From Combretum micranthum (taxonomy: Eukaryota > Streptophyta > Magnoliopsida > Myrtales > Combretaceae), in contig JAMXBD010002822.1 in the NCBI GenBank assembly GCA_024138025.1, positions 95,554 to 159,553 of the forward strand: a stretch of 64,000 nt of DNA. The letters are read 5' to 3'. This document shows, one piece after another, positions 25,331 through 39,000 of this stretch. The position numbers and the translations under genes were made by a program. Under the pieces are notes generated by a model. That model was not told the origin of the DNA. It saw only the letters and a list, made by a program, of their open reading frames with translations, and ran no database searches. Within the stretch, counting starts at the first letter, position 1; every line of letters starts with the position of its first letter.

Positions 25331-26189
25331 ATTTGAAGTAGAATTATATTTGGCATACTTCATTCATTGCTAAGGCTCTGACATTCTACTTTCGTAATAG
25401 TTTTTGATGTCCTTTATATATGTTGACTAGGCAGGAGTAGGAAATATTTCCTTCAAGTAGGTAGGAGAAGGAACATGCGTATTACATTTAAGTGGGAGTA
25501 GGAAATATGGTTATAATTTTAGCAATTATGTAACAAGAAGATTGAAAAATCTATTAATTATTGAAAGGAGAACTTCCGTATTACTTTGGAAAATGCTCTT
25601 TTGGTTTAGTCATAGCTTGAAGTAGAAACTTTTACCTTATTTATCCACTATGCACAATAGATACTCTATAGAAAATGTAGTGTGCTAACAACAATATTCT
25701 TCAAATTATCAAAGGAATGTAAGGATACATTTAGTCGTAATCTTGCATGTAAGGGTAATCTTAAGGTGTGTAAGCATCATTTTTTTTGTCATATTGAGCA
25801 TCTAGAAAGCATAAGCTCATTTTTTTTTTTTACTTTTTTGTTGTTTGATGAACATTGTAGCAATTGATGTCTATAGGATTTGATGCACTCTTTCAAGATG
25901 TAACAACATAGTTAATAGAGATCCATTCACAACTTTTAAAATGTGTCGAAGCGAGGATGAACATGGGAGGAAAAAAAAAGTCCTTTTTCCATGGATTTCT
26001 CATTTTTGTTGTTAATTATTAGTGGAGAAGGTTTGTTTTTTTGTTTAGTTTCCATTTTAGCTTGAAAGCGATATGTTTAAGAATGGCTCTTATAGGTTTC
26101 CTTTTAAGAAAAGATTAGGTTTTGAATGGTGTTGTTGTTGTTGAATTCAATAAAATAAGGAAAGTGATTCCATTGATTTGAATACTAAT
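25331..26189. other. No feature seen
   Basis: AT-rich sequence with short T and A runs and no supportable gene or terminus. It may include upstream gypsy DNA too decayed to read. Confidence 0.4.
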
Positions 26190-26617
26190 CATGAGGGGTA
26201 AATTTCTCATTCTAGGAACCATTTCACCATACCCCTCGTTTTAAGAACTATTTCACTACAATAAAAGGGGAATTCTTTGTTGCGGGGATCATTTCACTAC
26301 TATAGGAGGAAATATCTCATTTCATGGGCCATTTCACCATTGTAGTAGGGTATTCCTCGTTTTAATGGTCATTTCATCGTAATAGGATGGAATTCCTTAT
26401 TTAAGGGGGTATTTCACTATAGTAAAGGAATTCTTCGTTGCAAGGGTCATATCACGATAGTAGGAGAGAATTCCTTTTTGTAAACGAATTTCACCACTAA
26501 AAGGATTAATTCATTGTTTCAAGGGCCTTTTCACCATAATAGAAGATGATTCCTTGTTTTAAGGATCATTTCACAAAAGAAGAGGGGATTCTCCATTCTA
26601 AGGGCCATTTCACCCAT
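26190..26617 (+). repeat. Degenerate minisatellite, about 40-bp period, about 11 units
   Basis: The word atttcac(c/t)a recurs near 26221, 26250, 26291, 26331, 26371, 26411, 26450, 26488, 26528, 26568 and 26607, mostly 38-41 bp apart. A typical unit reads atttcac.ata.tagga.gg followed by aattcctcgttt.aagggtc. Further units lie at 30338-30345 plus 30857-30906, 41619-41660 and 45847-45910. Confidence 0.85.
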
Positions 26618-29600
26618 CGCCATGCCTCAAAAGGTACTTTTAACGTGATATCGTACATAATATTGAAGCATAAGAATGACCACCCTAGTCATGCAAGGGC
26701 TTTTAAACTATGCATAAGGCGTACTTCACAACAAAATGGATGACAAAGGAGAAGTGAAATTCAAATAGATAGCATCTAATTTGCAAGCAAAAGAACTAAA
26801 TATAGTTGAACTTAAACATTCATAGGTTATAATGTCTTTAGGCCTACTCCTGTTAAATCCTTAAATACACCAAATTATTTTAGTCATCCATAAAAGTCTC
26901 CCAATATAGAACTAAAATCTTGCAAAAGAGATTTAAAAAAAAATCTCATCTTTCCATAGATTTCCTCCAAAAGCTCTTGGGGCCACTATTCTTTGCCCTA
27001 GGCATCTCAAATCTCGGAAAATCCACAAGTACTCCTACCACAACAAAAAAAAAAAAATATATATATATATATATATATTGGGTTGTACATAACAACATGC
27101 TTAATGAGGTATTTCCCTTCATCCGCACCGAACAATCATAAAAAAAGTAAGGTTATTAATTTCAAACATATGCTATGCACCAAATACATGGGCACACAAG
27201 TATATATGGTTATTTAGAAACTATATATAGAATGGATTTATACCCTTTATGGCAGGTGTTAGGGAATTTTGTTTAAACATCTCTTCCATCTTTTATTGTC
27301 AGTCCTTAAGCACCCGCCCATAGTGATCGCCCTAGCACGAATCCTCCTTGAGGATGACTCCCCTAATAATTTAGTTCCTCAAATGGGAACAGGGCTATGC
27401 CCGTGGCATGATCATTTATAGCCCTTCCACTTACTTATGTAGGAGCAGTAGTCTTTTATATGTGATATGACGATGCAATGCATGTTTGTTTAATATTGCC
27501 AAAGCCAAATAGCATTTACAATTCTGTTATGGGGTGATTAAGCAATTTATCAAACAACAATACTTGAAATGAAATATACAAAACACGCAATTAATCATAA
27601 TAATGGCTCCAATATGCTTAACTTCTTTTTTATCCCATACATGGAAACAAAGCAATTCCCTTGAACCCCATACATATTCATTTTATCTTTATCTTATTAT
27701 ATCTAGTGTAACTAACTACAAGCATAAGCAGGGAGACAAAATTAGAAGGAAAAACCCACTCATTCATAACGCATTCCTTAGTCGAAGTGATCTTTATGAA
27801 ATGTGGATTTGAGGTCCTCATCCCAAATAAGAAAAAATCCTGAAATAAGTGTTTGGATCAACTTTATCTAAACTTTTACTTCTATGGTTTCTATTCTTAG
27901 TATATTTCCCGATTTCTTAGGTGGAATTTTGAAGCGACTACAACTTGGTCCTTTTAACTTCGATTTTCATATATGAGTAGTCGATTTCTACCTACTTTGA
28001 ATGCTCTATCCATTTCTAAGGTTATTTAGATCATAAGAGATCATTAAGGTCTCAGAAACAGAAGGGTTAGATTACATCCTATCTTATCTTAATTCCATTT
28101 TGACATTTTCTAAAGGTTTTACTTTATGAAGACTCTCTAGGATATGTATTTATTATTCTTATATCCAAATATAATTGAAACATAAGAATAGTTCAATAAT
28201 CCTAGTGATGTTGCTCAAAATAGCCTCTTTATAAATGACTCTTAGCAAAGTAGCTTAGAATGTTTTAATGATACGGGTTGGGAAAATTGAAACCTTTGTA
28301 ATAAAAATCATATTTTATGGTTTTCAAAAATGGGTGAATCAAAATAAAAAATGAGGTTCTACACTTAATTTTTTTCTTTGAAATTTTCGATACACTAAGG
28401 TGATTCATGGATAAGTTCATTTGATAATTTATTTTCAAACATTGAACTTATGTGAATGTAAGAAAAGAGTATAAAGTTGTAATTTCCAAAAATTTCTCTT
28501 AATCTCTTAGCATTTTAATAAAATCATAAGTGTGAGTTGTTACTTTACTTAATTATCTTCAAAACACAAAAAAAAATCAAGTTGATTTGAGAATAAATTG
28601 AAGTTTCAGATCCTCATTTGCCTCTTGTATGTCATGATATTCATGTAAAAATTGGGGAATAGGTTTTGCTTTCAAATTTTCTTTTTATACTAGGTGATTT
28701 CCCATGTATTCAAAAGTTTTGAAAATATTTTATATAATAAAGAATTGTCATAAATCTCTCATTTTATGCTAGGCCCTCCAATCTAGTAAGTGAATATAAT
28801 GACAATCTTAAGATCATCATCTTGTTCTTACATTCAAATTTAGAGACTTTTGGCCAAAATGACATTTTAAATTTACAAAAATCATTTTTTCTTTATAATA
28901 ACATCACTATGAGCATATTATGTACATGAACATAAAATTAATTAATGAACATCAAGATGAACATAAAAATAAATTCTTAACAATGAAATGTAAATATAAA
29001 CATAAAAATAACATAAAGTAAAATGAGAATCTTAGATTTAGGATAAGGCTTCCTCGAACTTGAAATGGATAAGTCACCATAAGACTTGATTAAAGACAAG
29101 TCTAAGACTACAATTTAAGACTATTCTTTTCTTTTTGAGACTTTGAAATGGACAAGTCTCCAAGACTTTGATTAAGGACAAGTCTCCTTGAAACAAAAAT
29201 AAACTTTGCAAAAAAGTAAATTGCAAGAAGATAGAGTGCATAAAAATAAATGTTAAATTAATGAGCAATATGCTTTAAAAATTATATGTACATATAGAGT
29301 GACATCTATATATAGGGAGTTAGATTAGTATTCATAAAGTAAAGAAAACATGAAATAAGCACATTGTAATCTTGAACCCATGTATGATGCCTTGCATTTT
29401 TTATCCTTAGTATCATGCATCATGGGGAAAATTTCATGGAAATTGTAGCAAGACACATACATGTCATCATATACATAATATAGGTATTGTGTGTAAAGGA
29501 TTTACCGAAGTAAAATGTAAAGGATATGAGTGTGTAAGAGATGAGAAATGGCATACGTGCACGAGATAGGTTGGTTATGTGTTTGGGGTAGCACTAATCA

Positions 29601-30337
29601 AGAGCAGGAGAGCAAGAGAAAGAAAAGAAAAAAGAAAGAGATGAACAAAGAGAGAAAGAAGGAGTATAAGGTGAAAATGCGAGTGGAATGGGGTATTTAT
29701 ATATCTTGCTTGAGAAGTAGAGTGAAAGAGAAGGCAGATGTGCAAAGTTTATTAATATGAATAGTAAATAAAATGACAATATTTACAGGTAGAAATCAAG
29801 ATACACGTAAAAATTTATGTAACTAACGATTTTATAATCAATAAATTAGTATACCATATTAGAAATATTATTTATTTATTTTATGATATTAATTGTCATC
29901 CGGTTTTGTTATCCCAGTCTGTATGCTAGCGTCGTGTGCAGTAATTGTTTTGTTTAACTGATGAAATTTTGACTTAATAATTTAATACTATATTATAGGA
30001 AATTATTTTATTCTATTTCATTATTAAATATTATTTTAAATATATTGTCTCAATTTTTGTTAGTGATAAGATAGGTGAATCGTTTAGCATAGGGTTCTAA
30101 GTTGAATGATTATCGAATTTTCGATCTATTTTCAAAGGCACTCATTTTCTTAGGGTTTGGTATTTAGGGTTTTCTATTCCCATTTTACTCATCCTACATT
30201 TAGGGTTATCTAACCTGTTTGACATTGTCTAGGGTTTTTAGGGTTTAAGGTTTGAATTAGATTAGTTTTAGGGTTTCGGTTCCCATACTAACTCTACAAT
30301 TTACATTTAAATGTATCGAAAAATCAAGAGGCATACA
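26618..30337 (-). mobile_element. Solo LTR, long-LTR gypsy family (3,720 bp), diverged
   Basis: The plus-strand start cgccatgcctc aligns with tgtcacgcccc, differing by transitions, and is followed by ggtac and acgtga as in the other copies. The end is gaggcataca. The TSD cccat lies at 26613-26617 and 30338-30342, inside the minisatellite. A TATA-like tatttatata lies at about 29695-29704 (minus-strand promoter), about 640 bp from the terminus. Six TAGGGTT words lie within 30150-30280. C-to-T type decay at both ends suggests it is older than the 33031/35113 copies. Confidence 0.82.
27046..27079. repeat. A-run followed by (AT)n microsatellite
   Basis: About 12 A followed by about 11 AT units inside the solo LTR. 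It produces two spurious short frames on opposite strands. Confidence 0.9.
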
Positions 30338-30345
30338 CCCATGGT

Positions 30346-30856
30346 TAGGGCTGTAAACGAGCTGAGCTATTTGTGAGTTTCGATCTTGGCTTGCTTTAAG
30401 CCCGCCTAAAGTAAAGCTCGTTTATTTAAATAAGTCGAGCTTGAGCTTTAATTTAAGCTCGCAATCGAGCTCATGAACAGGCTTGTGAGTGGGCTTGTTA
30501 ACCAGCTCGTTAACATATTCATGAATTTTTTTATGCATGATATATTATCTATAATTACATAATGGAAAATAATAAAAACTAATTTCTATTTAATAATTTT
30601 GTATATATATTGTAGAACACTTTATATTATATTTTAGGTTTAAAAAAATAGAAAACAAGCTATCTAAATGAGTTGAGCTCGAACTTAAATTTCAGGCTTG
30701 AAAGCTCGTTAGGCTCGATAAAAAGTTTGACTCAGCTTGAGCCCTTTCATAAACGAATAGAGCTTACTCAGGCTCAAGCTTGAGCTTGCTAAATTTTAAA
30801 CAAGTCGAGCCTGAATCTTTAAAAGCTTAGCTCGGATCCACTCATTTATAGCCCTA
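30346..30856. mobile_element. hAT-superfamily MITE (511 bp)
   Basis: Left end tagggctgtaaacgag; right end, complemented, tagggctataaatgag. The degenerate 8-bp TSD is cccatggt (30338-30345) and cctacggt (30857-30864). Both ends are rich in gagctcg/agcttgagc words in both orientations. It inserted right beside the solo LTR, into the minisatellite. Confidence 0.85.
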
Positions 30857-31460
30857 CCTACGGTAAAAGGGATTTGTTGTTCCAAGGATTTCACCCATAT
30901 TAGGGTTACTACAAGAAATTTTAGTTTTAGAGACAAAAAAATTTTTCTCTGAAAGTGAAAATTCTATCTTTAGAGACTTTTAGCGTCAAAATTTCAATGC
31001 AAAATTTTGTCTCAAAAATCATTTTCGCTAATTTCTTTAGAGATAGATTTTTTACTTGTTACAAATTTATGACGGAATTTCCATCACAAACTCGCGTCTC
31101 TAATCTATTAATATATTATTTCCAAAGCCTTCCTCGGCATTGTGTCTTTTCAATATTCTTCAATAGATACAATTATTGAAAATTTTAATTATATATTTAT
31201 TATCACTTTTCTATCTTTCTTTAACTTACTCTTTACCCAATTTGTTTAAATTTTTTTAAGCTTTTAGTGTTTTAGTACTCTTTTTCGCTTATAATACTTT
31301 TTCAATATTTATCCAATAAGTATAATTGTTCATAAATTTATTATATATCATAGCCTCTTTCATTTGTCTTTGTGCTTTTTCATCCTTTCCATTTTATCTT
31401 TACCCATTTTTTTCCACTTTCACTCTTCTTTTTCTCTCTCATATATTTTTCTTCCATTTA

Positions 31461-31687
31461 GGTTCTGTTTGTTTAGCTTTTCCTAGCAGATACAGACACT
31501 TTTTAAATTTTTTTTCTAACAAATTATTTATAAAAAAATAGATATAGATAAAAAAAGTTGGAAGTTGTCATCAAAAGATCAAATAGATCAAATATAGATA
31601 AATATAGATATAAATCGGACATATTTACATATATCATTTTAAAAAAGATACAGATATGGATGAAAAACAGACCATCCAAACAGACCC
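31461..31687. mobile_element. Tourist-like (PIF/Harbinger) MITE, 227 bp
   Basis: Left end ggttctgtttg; right end, complemented, gggtctgtttggatgg. The TSD tta lies at 31458-31460 and 31688-31690. It sits in the left arm of the CACTA element. Confidence 0.75.
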
Positions 31688-33025
31688 TTAGTTCTATCTC
31701 TCTATTCACCTAATTAATTTTCTTTTGTCTTTATTCTCAAACTGCAATGCTCAATCTATCTTTCATGATGTGCTCTCTACTAGAATGGTAATGATTTATG
31801 CATCTCTCATCTTCTACCCACCTACCCCCACAACCCCCCCTCCCCCCCCCAAAAAAAAAATGTTCTATTAAAAGAGAGGTTACATAATATACATTAAAAA
31901 TCACCCACAACGTTTGTTATTTTTGTAAATAACTAAGTTTAATTTTAAATTTAACATCATATATATGACTAGACTTTTAAAATTTTACATATGATAACAC
32001 ACACTTCATTACACTTTTTTTTTTTGTTTAGTTTGCATATAAATCTAGATTGTAAAATTTTCTATTTTTATTACTCTAAATTGTTATAGTGACTGGACAA
32101 TGAAAATATGTTTTAATAAGTGACATTTAAACTACCCCACTTTTACATTGAATTATCTATACATCTTTCCCCTGTTCTTTTTTTTTTAATGCATTTTGTA
32201 TGTCCTTACTTAATCAATTACACAATTAATTAGAAAGTTATAAGCTTTAAGTGTTTAGTACATCTTAGTTATTAATGTTTTTTTAAATCTTTTACAATTT
32301 GTTGTTCTATACAATTAATTAGAAATTGATAAATTTTGAAAATTTTAGGTATTCAATACATCTCAGTCATTATTTTTTTTTTCATTTTGATAATCTTTTT
32401 ATAATTTGCAATTTATAATATATGGTTGTTTTACAATTGCAATGCATGATTTTACATTATTTTATCCAATATGTCTTATGTATGATCCATTGAGATTTAT
32501 AAAATTATACCTTTTGATTATTTCAATGTTGACATTACTTTTTTTTTTTTTTTGTAATATGATGAAAATAACTACAAGAGTAGCATTGAAATCACATGAT
32601 GGTTAGTTTATGATATTTTCTTTACCTGTTGGTGTTAGATCAAGTTTTGCTTATGCATCTCTTGCTTTTATTTTTCCTAGATAAATGGTTTTGACTTTTG
32701 AATTTTACAAAAGATTATTGCAATATTTAGGTTATGTAATTTGGAGTGACGTAACTCTTGACATAATTTTTTTTTTTTTACTTTGATATCTTTTTAATAT
32801 AAAAAACTTTTTACCACTTATGTATTTTCTCTAATTAAGTTAAAATGAAAAGTTACAACTTTTAAGTTTTACAAAAATTATTGCAATATCTAGGTAATGT
32901 TTAAAGTGATGCAGCTCTTGACATATCACATTACTTTTTCACAACTTCAAGAATTACAATACTTCTTACATTACATATTGTTTATCTAAATATATATGCG
33001 TACATAGCACAAGATTTTGTAACTT
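31688..33025. other. Left arm of the CACTA element, no gene
   Basis: Very AT-rich, with long T runs and one pyrimidine tract (31815-31851) of C-runs followed by an A-run. No transposase-like frame. Confidence 0.5.
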
Positions 33026-33030
33026 TTCTT

Positions 33031-36000
33031 TGTCACGCCCCAATGGGTACCCTAAACGTGACAGTCAACCACACTCAATATTAAAGCTTAAGTATGACAA
33101 CCTTAGTCATTTCCAAAAGCTTTTATATTAAGTATAAGGCTTACTTTCACAATTTTAAAGGACCATATATGGAATAATGTAGCTTAAGGAGATATAAAAG
33201 CATATTAAGAAAAGAAGAATCACAATAATTATCTGTTCATGGCAAAAGCTTTACAACTTAGGGACAACTCCCTAAATTACTGATCTATTATAACATATTA
33301 ACATGCTAATACTAAGCTATACTTTATCCAGATTTCTAATGTTCAAAAGGATTACCTGCCCGCATGGTCCACGTGGCCTTAGCCATAAGTAAGGGAACTG
33401 CCAAAGATATCTATCGGGTATAAGCTACTAGGCTTAGTGAGTAAATCCCAAAATTCATACTCGAAGAAATTTATCAATCAAGTTTATTATTCAAACATAT
33501 GAAATGCAACAACCACGTAAGCATACAAGACATATGACTTTCTGGGAATCATATGTTGAATGAATTTACGCCCTTCATTCGGGTTGGGTATTCAGGCCAA
33601 TTACAGCCACAACTTTAAAAACACTTCATAGATCTTACCGACTCCTATACGCCATCAAAAACTTGTAGTTATTACAGGCTCCTACTAGCCATCAAATTAA
33701 GTAGTTCTTACTGGCTACTACTCGCCACTGACATGATATAACCGTTATGTCTACAACCACTATTATACACTTGTCCCACCAATTGTATAGTAGTGAATGC
33801 AATGTGACTCAACATATGAAGTGCATGAATAATTTCTTTAATTAAAGTCTAGTAGTTACATTTAACTTCTTTCAAATGATCAACCAATTTCAAACACTTC
33901 AAGATATTAATGCACATACAACTTTATTATAACAAATCGAGTTTCGATATACTTAGTATTCTTTCAACATATTATCATAACACTTCCTTTTGATTTTTCT
34001 TAAATTCTAGTGCAACTAATTTTACAAGCACAATCAAGAGTATGAGAAAATTAACGGGAAGTGAACTCACGATGCCATTGTCGTCTATTCCTTTAAGCGG
34101 ATGAGTCGTTCACACACACACTTAATCGTAATAGTTCTTGGGTAAAAGAATCCTTCCTCGGGGTTACCTAACCAAAGAAAATACCCACAATGAGTTTTTC
34201 TTGATGATTTTCTTGAATTTTGACAAAACAATGTCAAAGAACGTTAAAGTTCGTATAGAAGAATGTTTCAACTTAAAATGGCCATAACTTGGTCATTTTA
34301 ACTCGGAATCGCGTATATAATATACCGATTTCTACCTACTCGAAAAGATCTACCCATTTCCAAAATTATTTCCAACAAACAAAGCCATATAGGCTCCGAA
34401 ACAGTGGTGAAAAAATTTACCACGGATTTTCAAGTAAAAACAACTTTGGTTCAAGAAATCAAAATTTGTTTGCTAAATACTTAGTTATCTATATAGTTGA
34501 AAAATTCTCTTTTTATAACTATATAACTCATATTTAAGCATGCTCAAGTGTCTTGTTGTCCAAATTATTTTTCTTAGGTAAAACAATGTCGGGTTGAAGC
34601 TTTTCGGAAATTGTTTTTTGTGAATTTCTTTGAAATGAATACCTTGTTTTCTTCATTTTCTAAAAACGTTTTATGTTGGTTTCATTTATCTTTTCTAAGT
34701 AACTTTTGAAAATAAAGTTTTCTACTTTCTAAGTTATATTAATACTATATTTGGAGTTTTCTTAGGAAATATGTTATTCTTCATTTTTCTTGTGTAAATT
34801 CCTTTGTTTACTTATTTTGCAAAAATTCCTTTCCTGATATTTCTCATTCTTTTTCTCATTTTCAAAAATAATCATCCATGCATGAAAATTTGTTTTCTTC
34901 ATAAAAACAATATGGAACAATTAAGGACTTTTTGTAGAAAAACTAATTTCTATAATCTTATTAACTTTTTCTTGTAACTTGAAAAGAAATAACTTTATTA
35001 TTTTCAAACCATAAATTTTCTTTGCCTATTTGTTTGCAAGGTCTTTACTTAAAAATTTCCTTAGTCATCCATCTTATTTTCTTTCTTTATGAAAAGAACC
35101 ATTTTTGTCAACTGTCACGCCCCAATGGGTACCCTAAACGTGACAGTCCGCCACACTCAATATTAAAGCTTAAGTATGACAACCTTAGTCATTTCCAAAA
35201 GCTTTTATATTAAGTGTAAGGCTTACTTTCACAATTTTAGAGGACCATATATGGAATTATGAAGCTTAAGGAGATATAAAAACATATTAAGAAAAGAAGA
35301 ATCACAATAATTATTTGTTCATGGCAAGACTTTACAAACTTAGGGACAACTCCCTAAATTACTATCTATATATAATATATGCATGCTAATACTAGCTAAA
35401 TTTTACCAATTTCTAATGTTCAAGAAGGGATTACCTGCCCGCATGGTCCACGTGGCCTTAACCATAAGTACGGGAACTGCAAAAGATATCTATTGGGGTA
35501 TAAGCTAATAGGCTTAGTGAGAACTATTTCCATAAATAACTTCTTGTAACAAGATTCAAACAAGTTGATTTAATCAAAAAAGTAATGCACAAACACGTGG
35601 GCAAACAAGCATATAGCTTTCCGGGAACTATATGTTGAATGGATTTACGCCCTCCATTCGGGGTTTGGTGATACTTATCCTCAAAACAAGTAGTTTTAAT
35701 AACAGAAAATTTAAGCTTGCGAGCACTCATCGCCAAGCATTCATTAAAAAGTTTTAAACTTGCGAGCACTCATCGCCAAGTATTCCGAATCTACTTGATT
35801 TGACCTTGCTTTCGGATCAACCGCCAAGCATATTCCATTAAGCCGCCAAGCAATCGCTTTCGGATCTCCCCAAGTGTTGCTTTCGACATGAGCTTACTAT
35901 CCTTCTCACCCAAGGATAATAACCCAACCATGCAATGTGACTCACTTCGTGGTATGCATGAGTTCATTAATTTATAAAGTCATAACATAATTATTTTCAA

Positions 36001-39000
36001 CTTTATGGCGATCAAGGAATTTCACACAAATCAATATTAAACTAAAACAATCACTTAGAACAATTCGGGCTTCGATATTCTTAGAATTCTTTCAAGGAAT
36101 TATTTTACATGCATATCGGTTTATCTTTTCCTAACTCTAGTGCAACTAATTTACAAGCACAACAAGTATAGCATTTAATGGAAATAAACTCACGATGCCA
36201 TTGTCGTCTATTCCTCTAAGCGGATGAGTCGTTCACACACTCCACTTAATCGTAATAGTTCTGGGGTAAAGAATCCTTCCTCGGGGTTACCTAACCAAAG
36301 AAAATACCCACAATGAGTTTTTCTTGATGATTTTCTTGAATTTTGACAAAACAATGTCAAAGAACGTTAAAGTTCGTATAGAAGAATGTTCCAACTTAAA
36401 ATGGCCATAACTTGGTCATTTTAACTCGGAATCGCGCATATAATATACCGATTTCTACCTACTCGAAAAGATCTACCCATTTCCAAAATTATTTCCACAA
36501 ACAAAGCCATATAGGCTCCGAAAAAGTGGCGACAAAATTCACCACGGATTTTCAAGTAAAAACAACTTTGGTTCAAGAAATCAAAATTTGTTTGATAAAT
36601 ACTTAGTTATCTATATAGTTGAAAAATTCTCTTTTTATAACTATATAACTCATATTTAAGCATGCTCAAGTGTCTTGTTGTCCAATTATTTTTCTTAGGT
36701 AAAACAATGTCGGGTTGAAGCTTTTCGGAAATTGTTTTTGTAAATTTCTTTGAAATGAATACCTTGTTTTCTTTATTTTCTAAAAACGTTTTATGTTGGT
36801 TTTATTTATCTTTTCTAAGTGACCTTTGAAAATAAAATTTCTACTTTCTAAGTTACATTAATACTATATTTGAAGTTTTCTAGGAAATATGCTTTTCTTC
36901 ATTTTTCTTGTGTAAATTCCTTTGTTTACTTGTTTTGCAAAAATCCTTACTTGATATTTCTCATTCTTTTTCTCATGTCTCATATTTTTCAAAATAATCA
37001 TCCATGCATGAAAATTTGTTTTCTTCATAAAAACAATGTGGAACAATTAAGGACTTTTTGTAGAAAAACTAATTTCTATAATCTATTAACTTTCTCTTGT
37101 AACTTGAAAAGAAATAACTTTATTATTTTCAAACCATAAATTTTCTTTGCCTATTTGTTTGCAAAGGTCTTTACTTAAAATTTCCTTAGTCATTCATCTT
37201 CTTATAAAAGAACCATTTTTGTCAACAAATATTTTCTTTTGAAACAAGGTAGAATAACAAAGATTTAAGTAGCTTTTTAAGTAAAAATAGTTTCTAAATT
37301 CATAGTGAATTCTTTTTGTAACTTGAAAATGAATGAGTTTATTTTTGTTATCTTATATTTTTATGTTTCACATAAACTTATTCCTAAGTGACAAAAAGCC
37401 TTCTTTTATTTAATTATCTTTAGAAAATAAAACTTTTGGACAACAATCTAAATGAACATGATTATGAGAATAATAATAAACAAAATAACATAAAGCATAA
37501 ATAATAAAGTCAAGTATTGGAGTCTTAGCTTTTTCAAGGCTCCCGGGACTAAGAAATAAACTAGTCCCATAATGAAATAAAATGAAAGAAAGAAAAGCTT
37601 GTTTTGACTTGATGAGGACAAGTCTAAGACTAGAGACTAGTCTTATTTCAACAAGGAATAAATAAATAAATTGCAATGGAAAAGTAAATAAATTGCTTTG
37701 CATGAAATAAATAAATTGCAAGTGAGCTTATATGCTCTAAAGAATATGTATATAGATATATTAAAAATAATAAAACAACATAAACATAAATGGATTGGCA
37801 TGAACAAGAACAATACATGAACATAATGTAGTTTCCATAACTTGTAGTATTTGGAAACTCACACTATGGTCATGTAAAGTTACATGACATGAAGAAGAAG
37901 AAAGATTATGGAGTAGTTACCTAAAGAAGACTTTGATATGTTATGTGGTTATGGTTTTGGTTTTTGGTAGAAGTGTTGTAGAATTATTTTGGAGAGTTTT
38001 GGATAGTATATTTGAGAGAGTTTAGAGAGAGTTTTGTGAGAATTTGTGGGTAGTGAATGTGTGAAAGAAGTGAAAGAGGAGGGGGGTATTTATAGGAAAA
38101 TTGAGGAGTGATTTTTGTGTGATTAAAATAAAGTAAAATTGAAACAAATTGAGAGAGGGGGAAATGGGCGCCATTGGTGTGAGAGGGGAATGATTTATTT
38201 TTTTGACTTTTTGGAAAATAAAAGATGTAATTGTAAGGTAGATGTGATATAAAGTTATGGGAAAGGTAAAAAGTTAAGATTATAGGTTATGTAGAGTGTA
38301 AGAATAGGTGTAAGAAAAAGTAGAGATAAAAGAATAGTGTAGAATAGTAATGAATAGTGTAATGTAAAGTAGATATGACAATTAAAGTACCGGTAGTAAG
38401 AAAATACGCGTATAATAGCTATATCTGTTATTTTTACTTACCGAAAAATTACGAAACTGATATTTTTGGAAAACTTATATTTTTACGAGTCTAACGGTGT
38501 ATTCGGAATATTTTTACTATTCCGGGCTTCCGGACACGTTTTTCGAGAACTGTGTCCGATCGGGTTCGAAGGACACCCGAATTTCGCGAAACTGAAACTT
38601 TTATAAAACCTATGGTTATTACGACTATTTAGCTAATATCCAACTTCGTTTTCTAGGGCCAAAGAAAACGGAATGCCGGATTTAGATGGATACGGTAAAC
38701 TAGGGTTTTGTTGACCTTTAGGGTTTCGTTTGACTTCCGGTTTAGGGTTTTATGCTAAACCGATTCCGAAAATTTAGGGGTTTACATCAACAAAATATTT
38801 TCTTTTAAAAAACAAGGTGGGATAATAAATATCTAAGTGGCTTCTTAAAGTAAAAGTAGTTTATAAAATTATAGTGAGTTCTTTTTTTGTAAAAGGAATG
38901 AGTTTATTTGTGTTGCTTTATAGATTTTATACTTTACATAAACTTATTTCTAGGTGAAAAATTCTTCTTTTTGTTTATATAAAATTATGGACAACAATCT

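Noticed and set aside
26190..26617. CRISPR-like regular spacing
   Set aside because: The whole 40-bp unit repeats, with no unique spacers, in a plant genome; this is a minisatellite.
26920..27141. Opposite-strand frames with IYIYIY runs
   Set aside because: Produced by the (AT)n microsatellite and A-run.
30150..30290. Interstitial telomere array
   Set aside because: TAGGGTT words are irregularly spaced and not head-to-tail, so they are scattered telo-box-like motifs.
36870..37139. 89-codon Phe/Asn-rich plus frame and its minus partner
   Set aside because: Inside a solo LTR; the equivalent part of the sister LTR (34750-35000) is not open in the same way.
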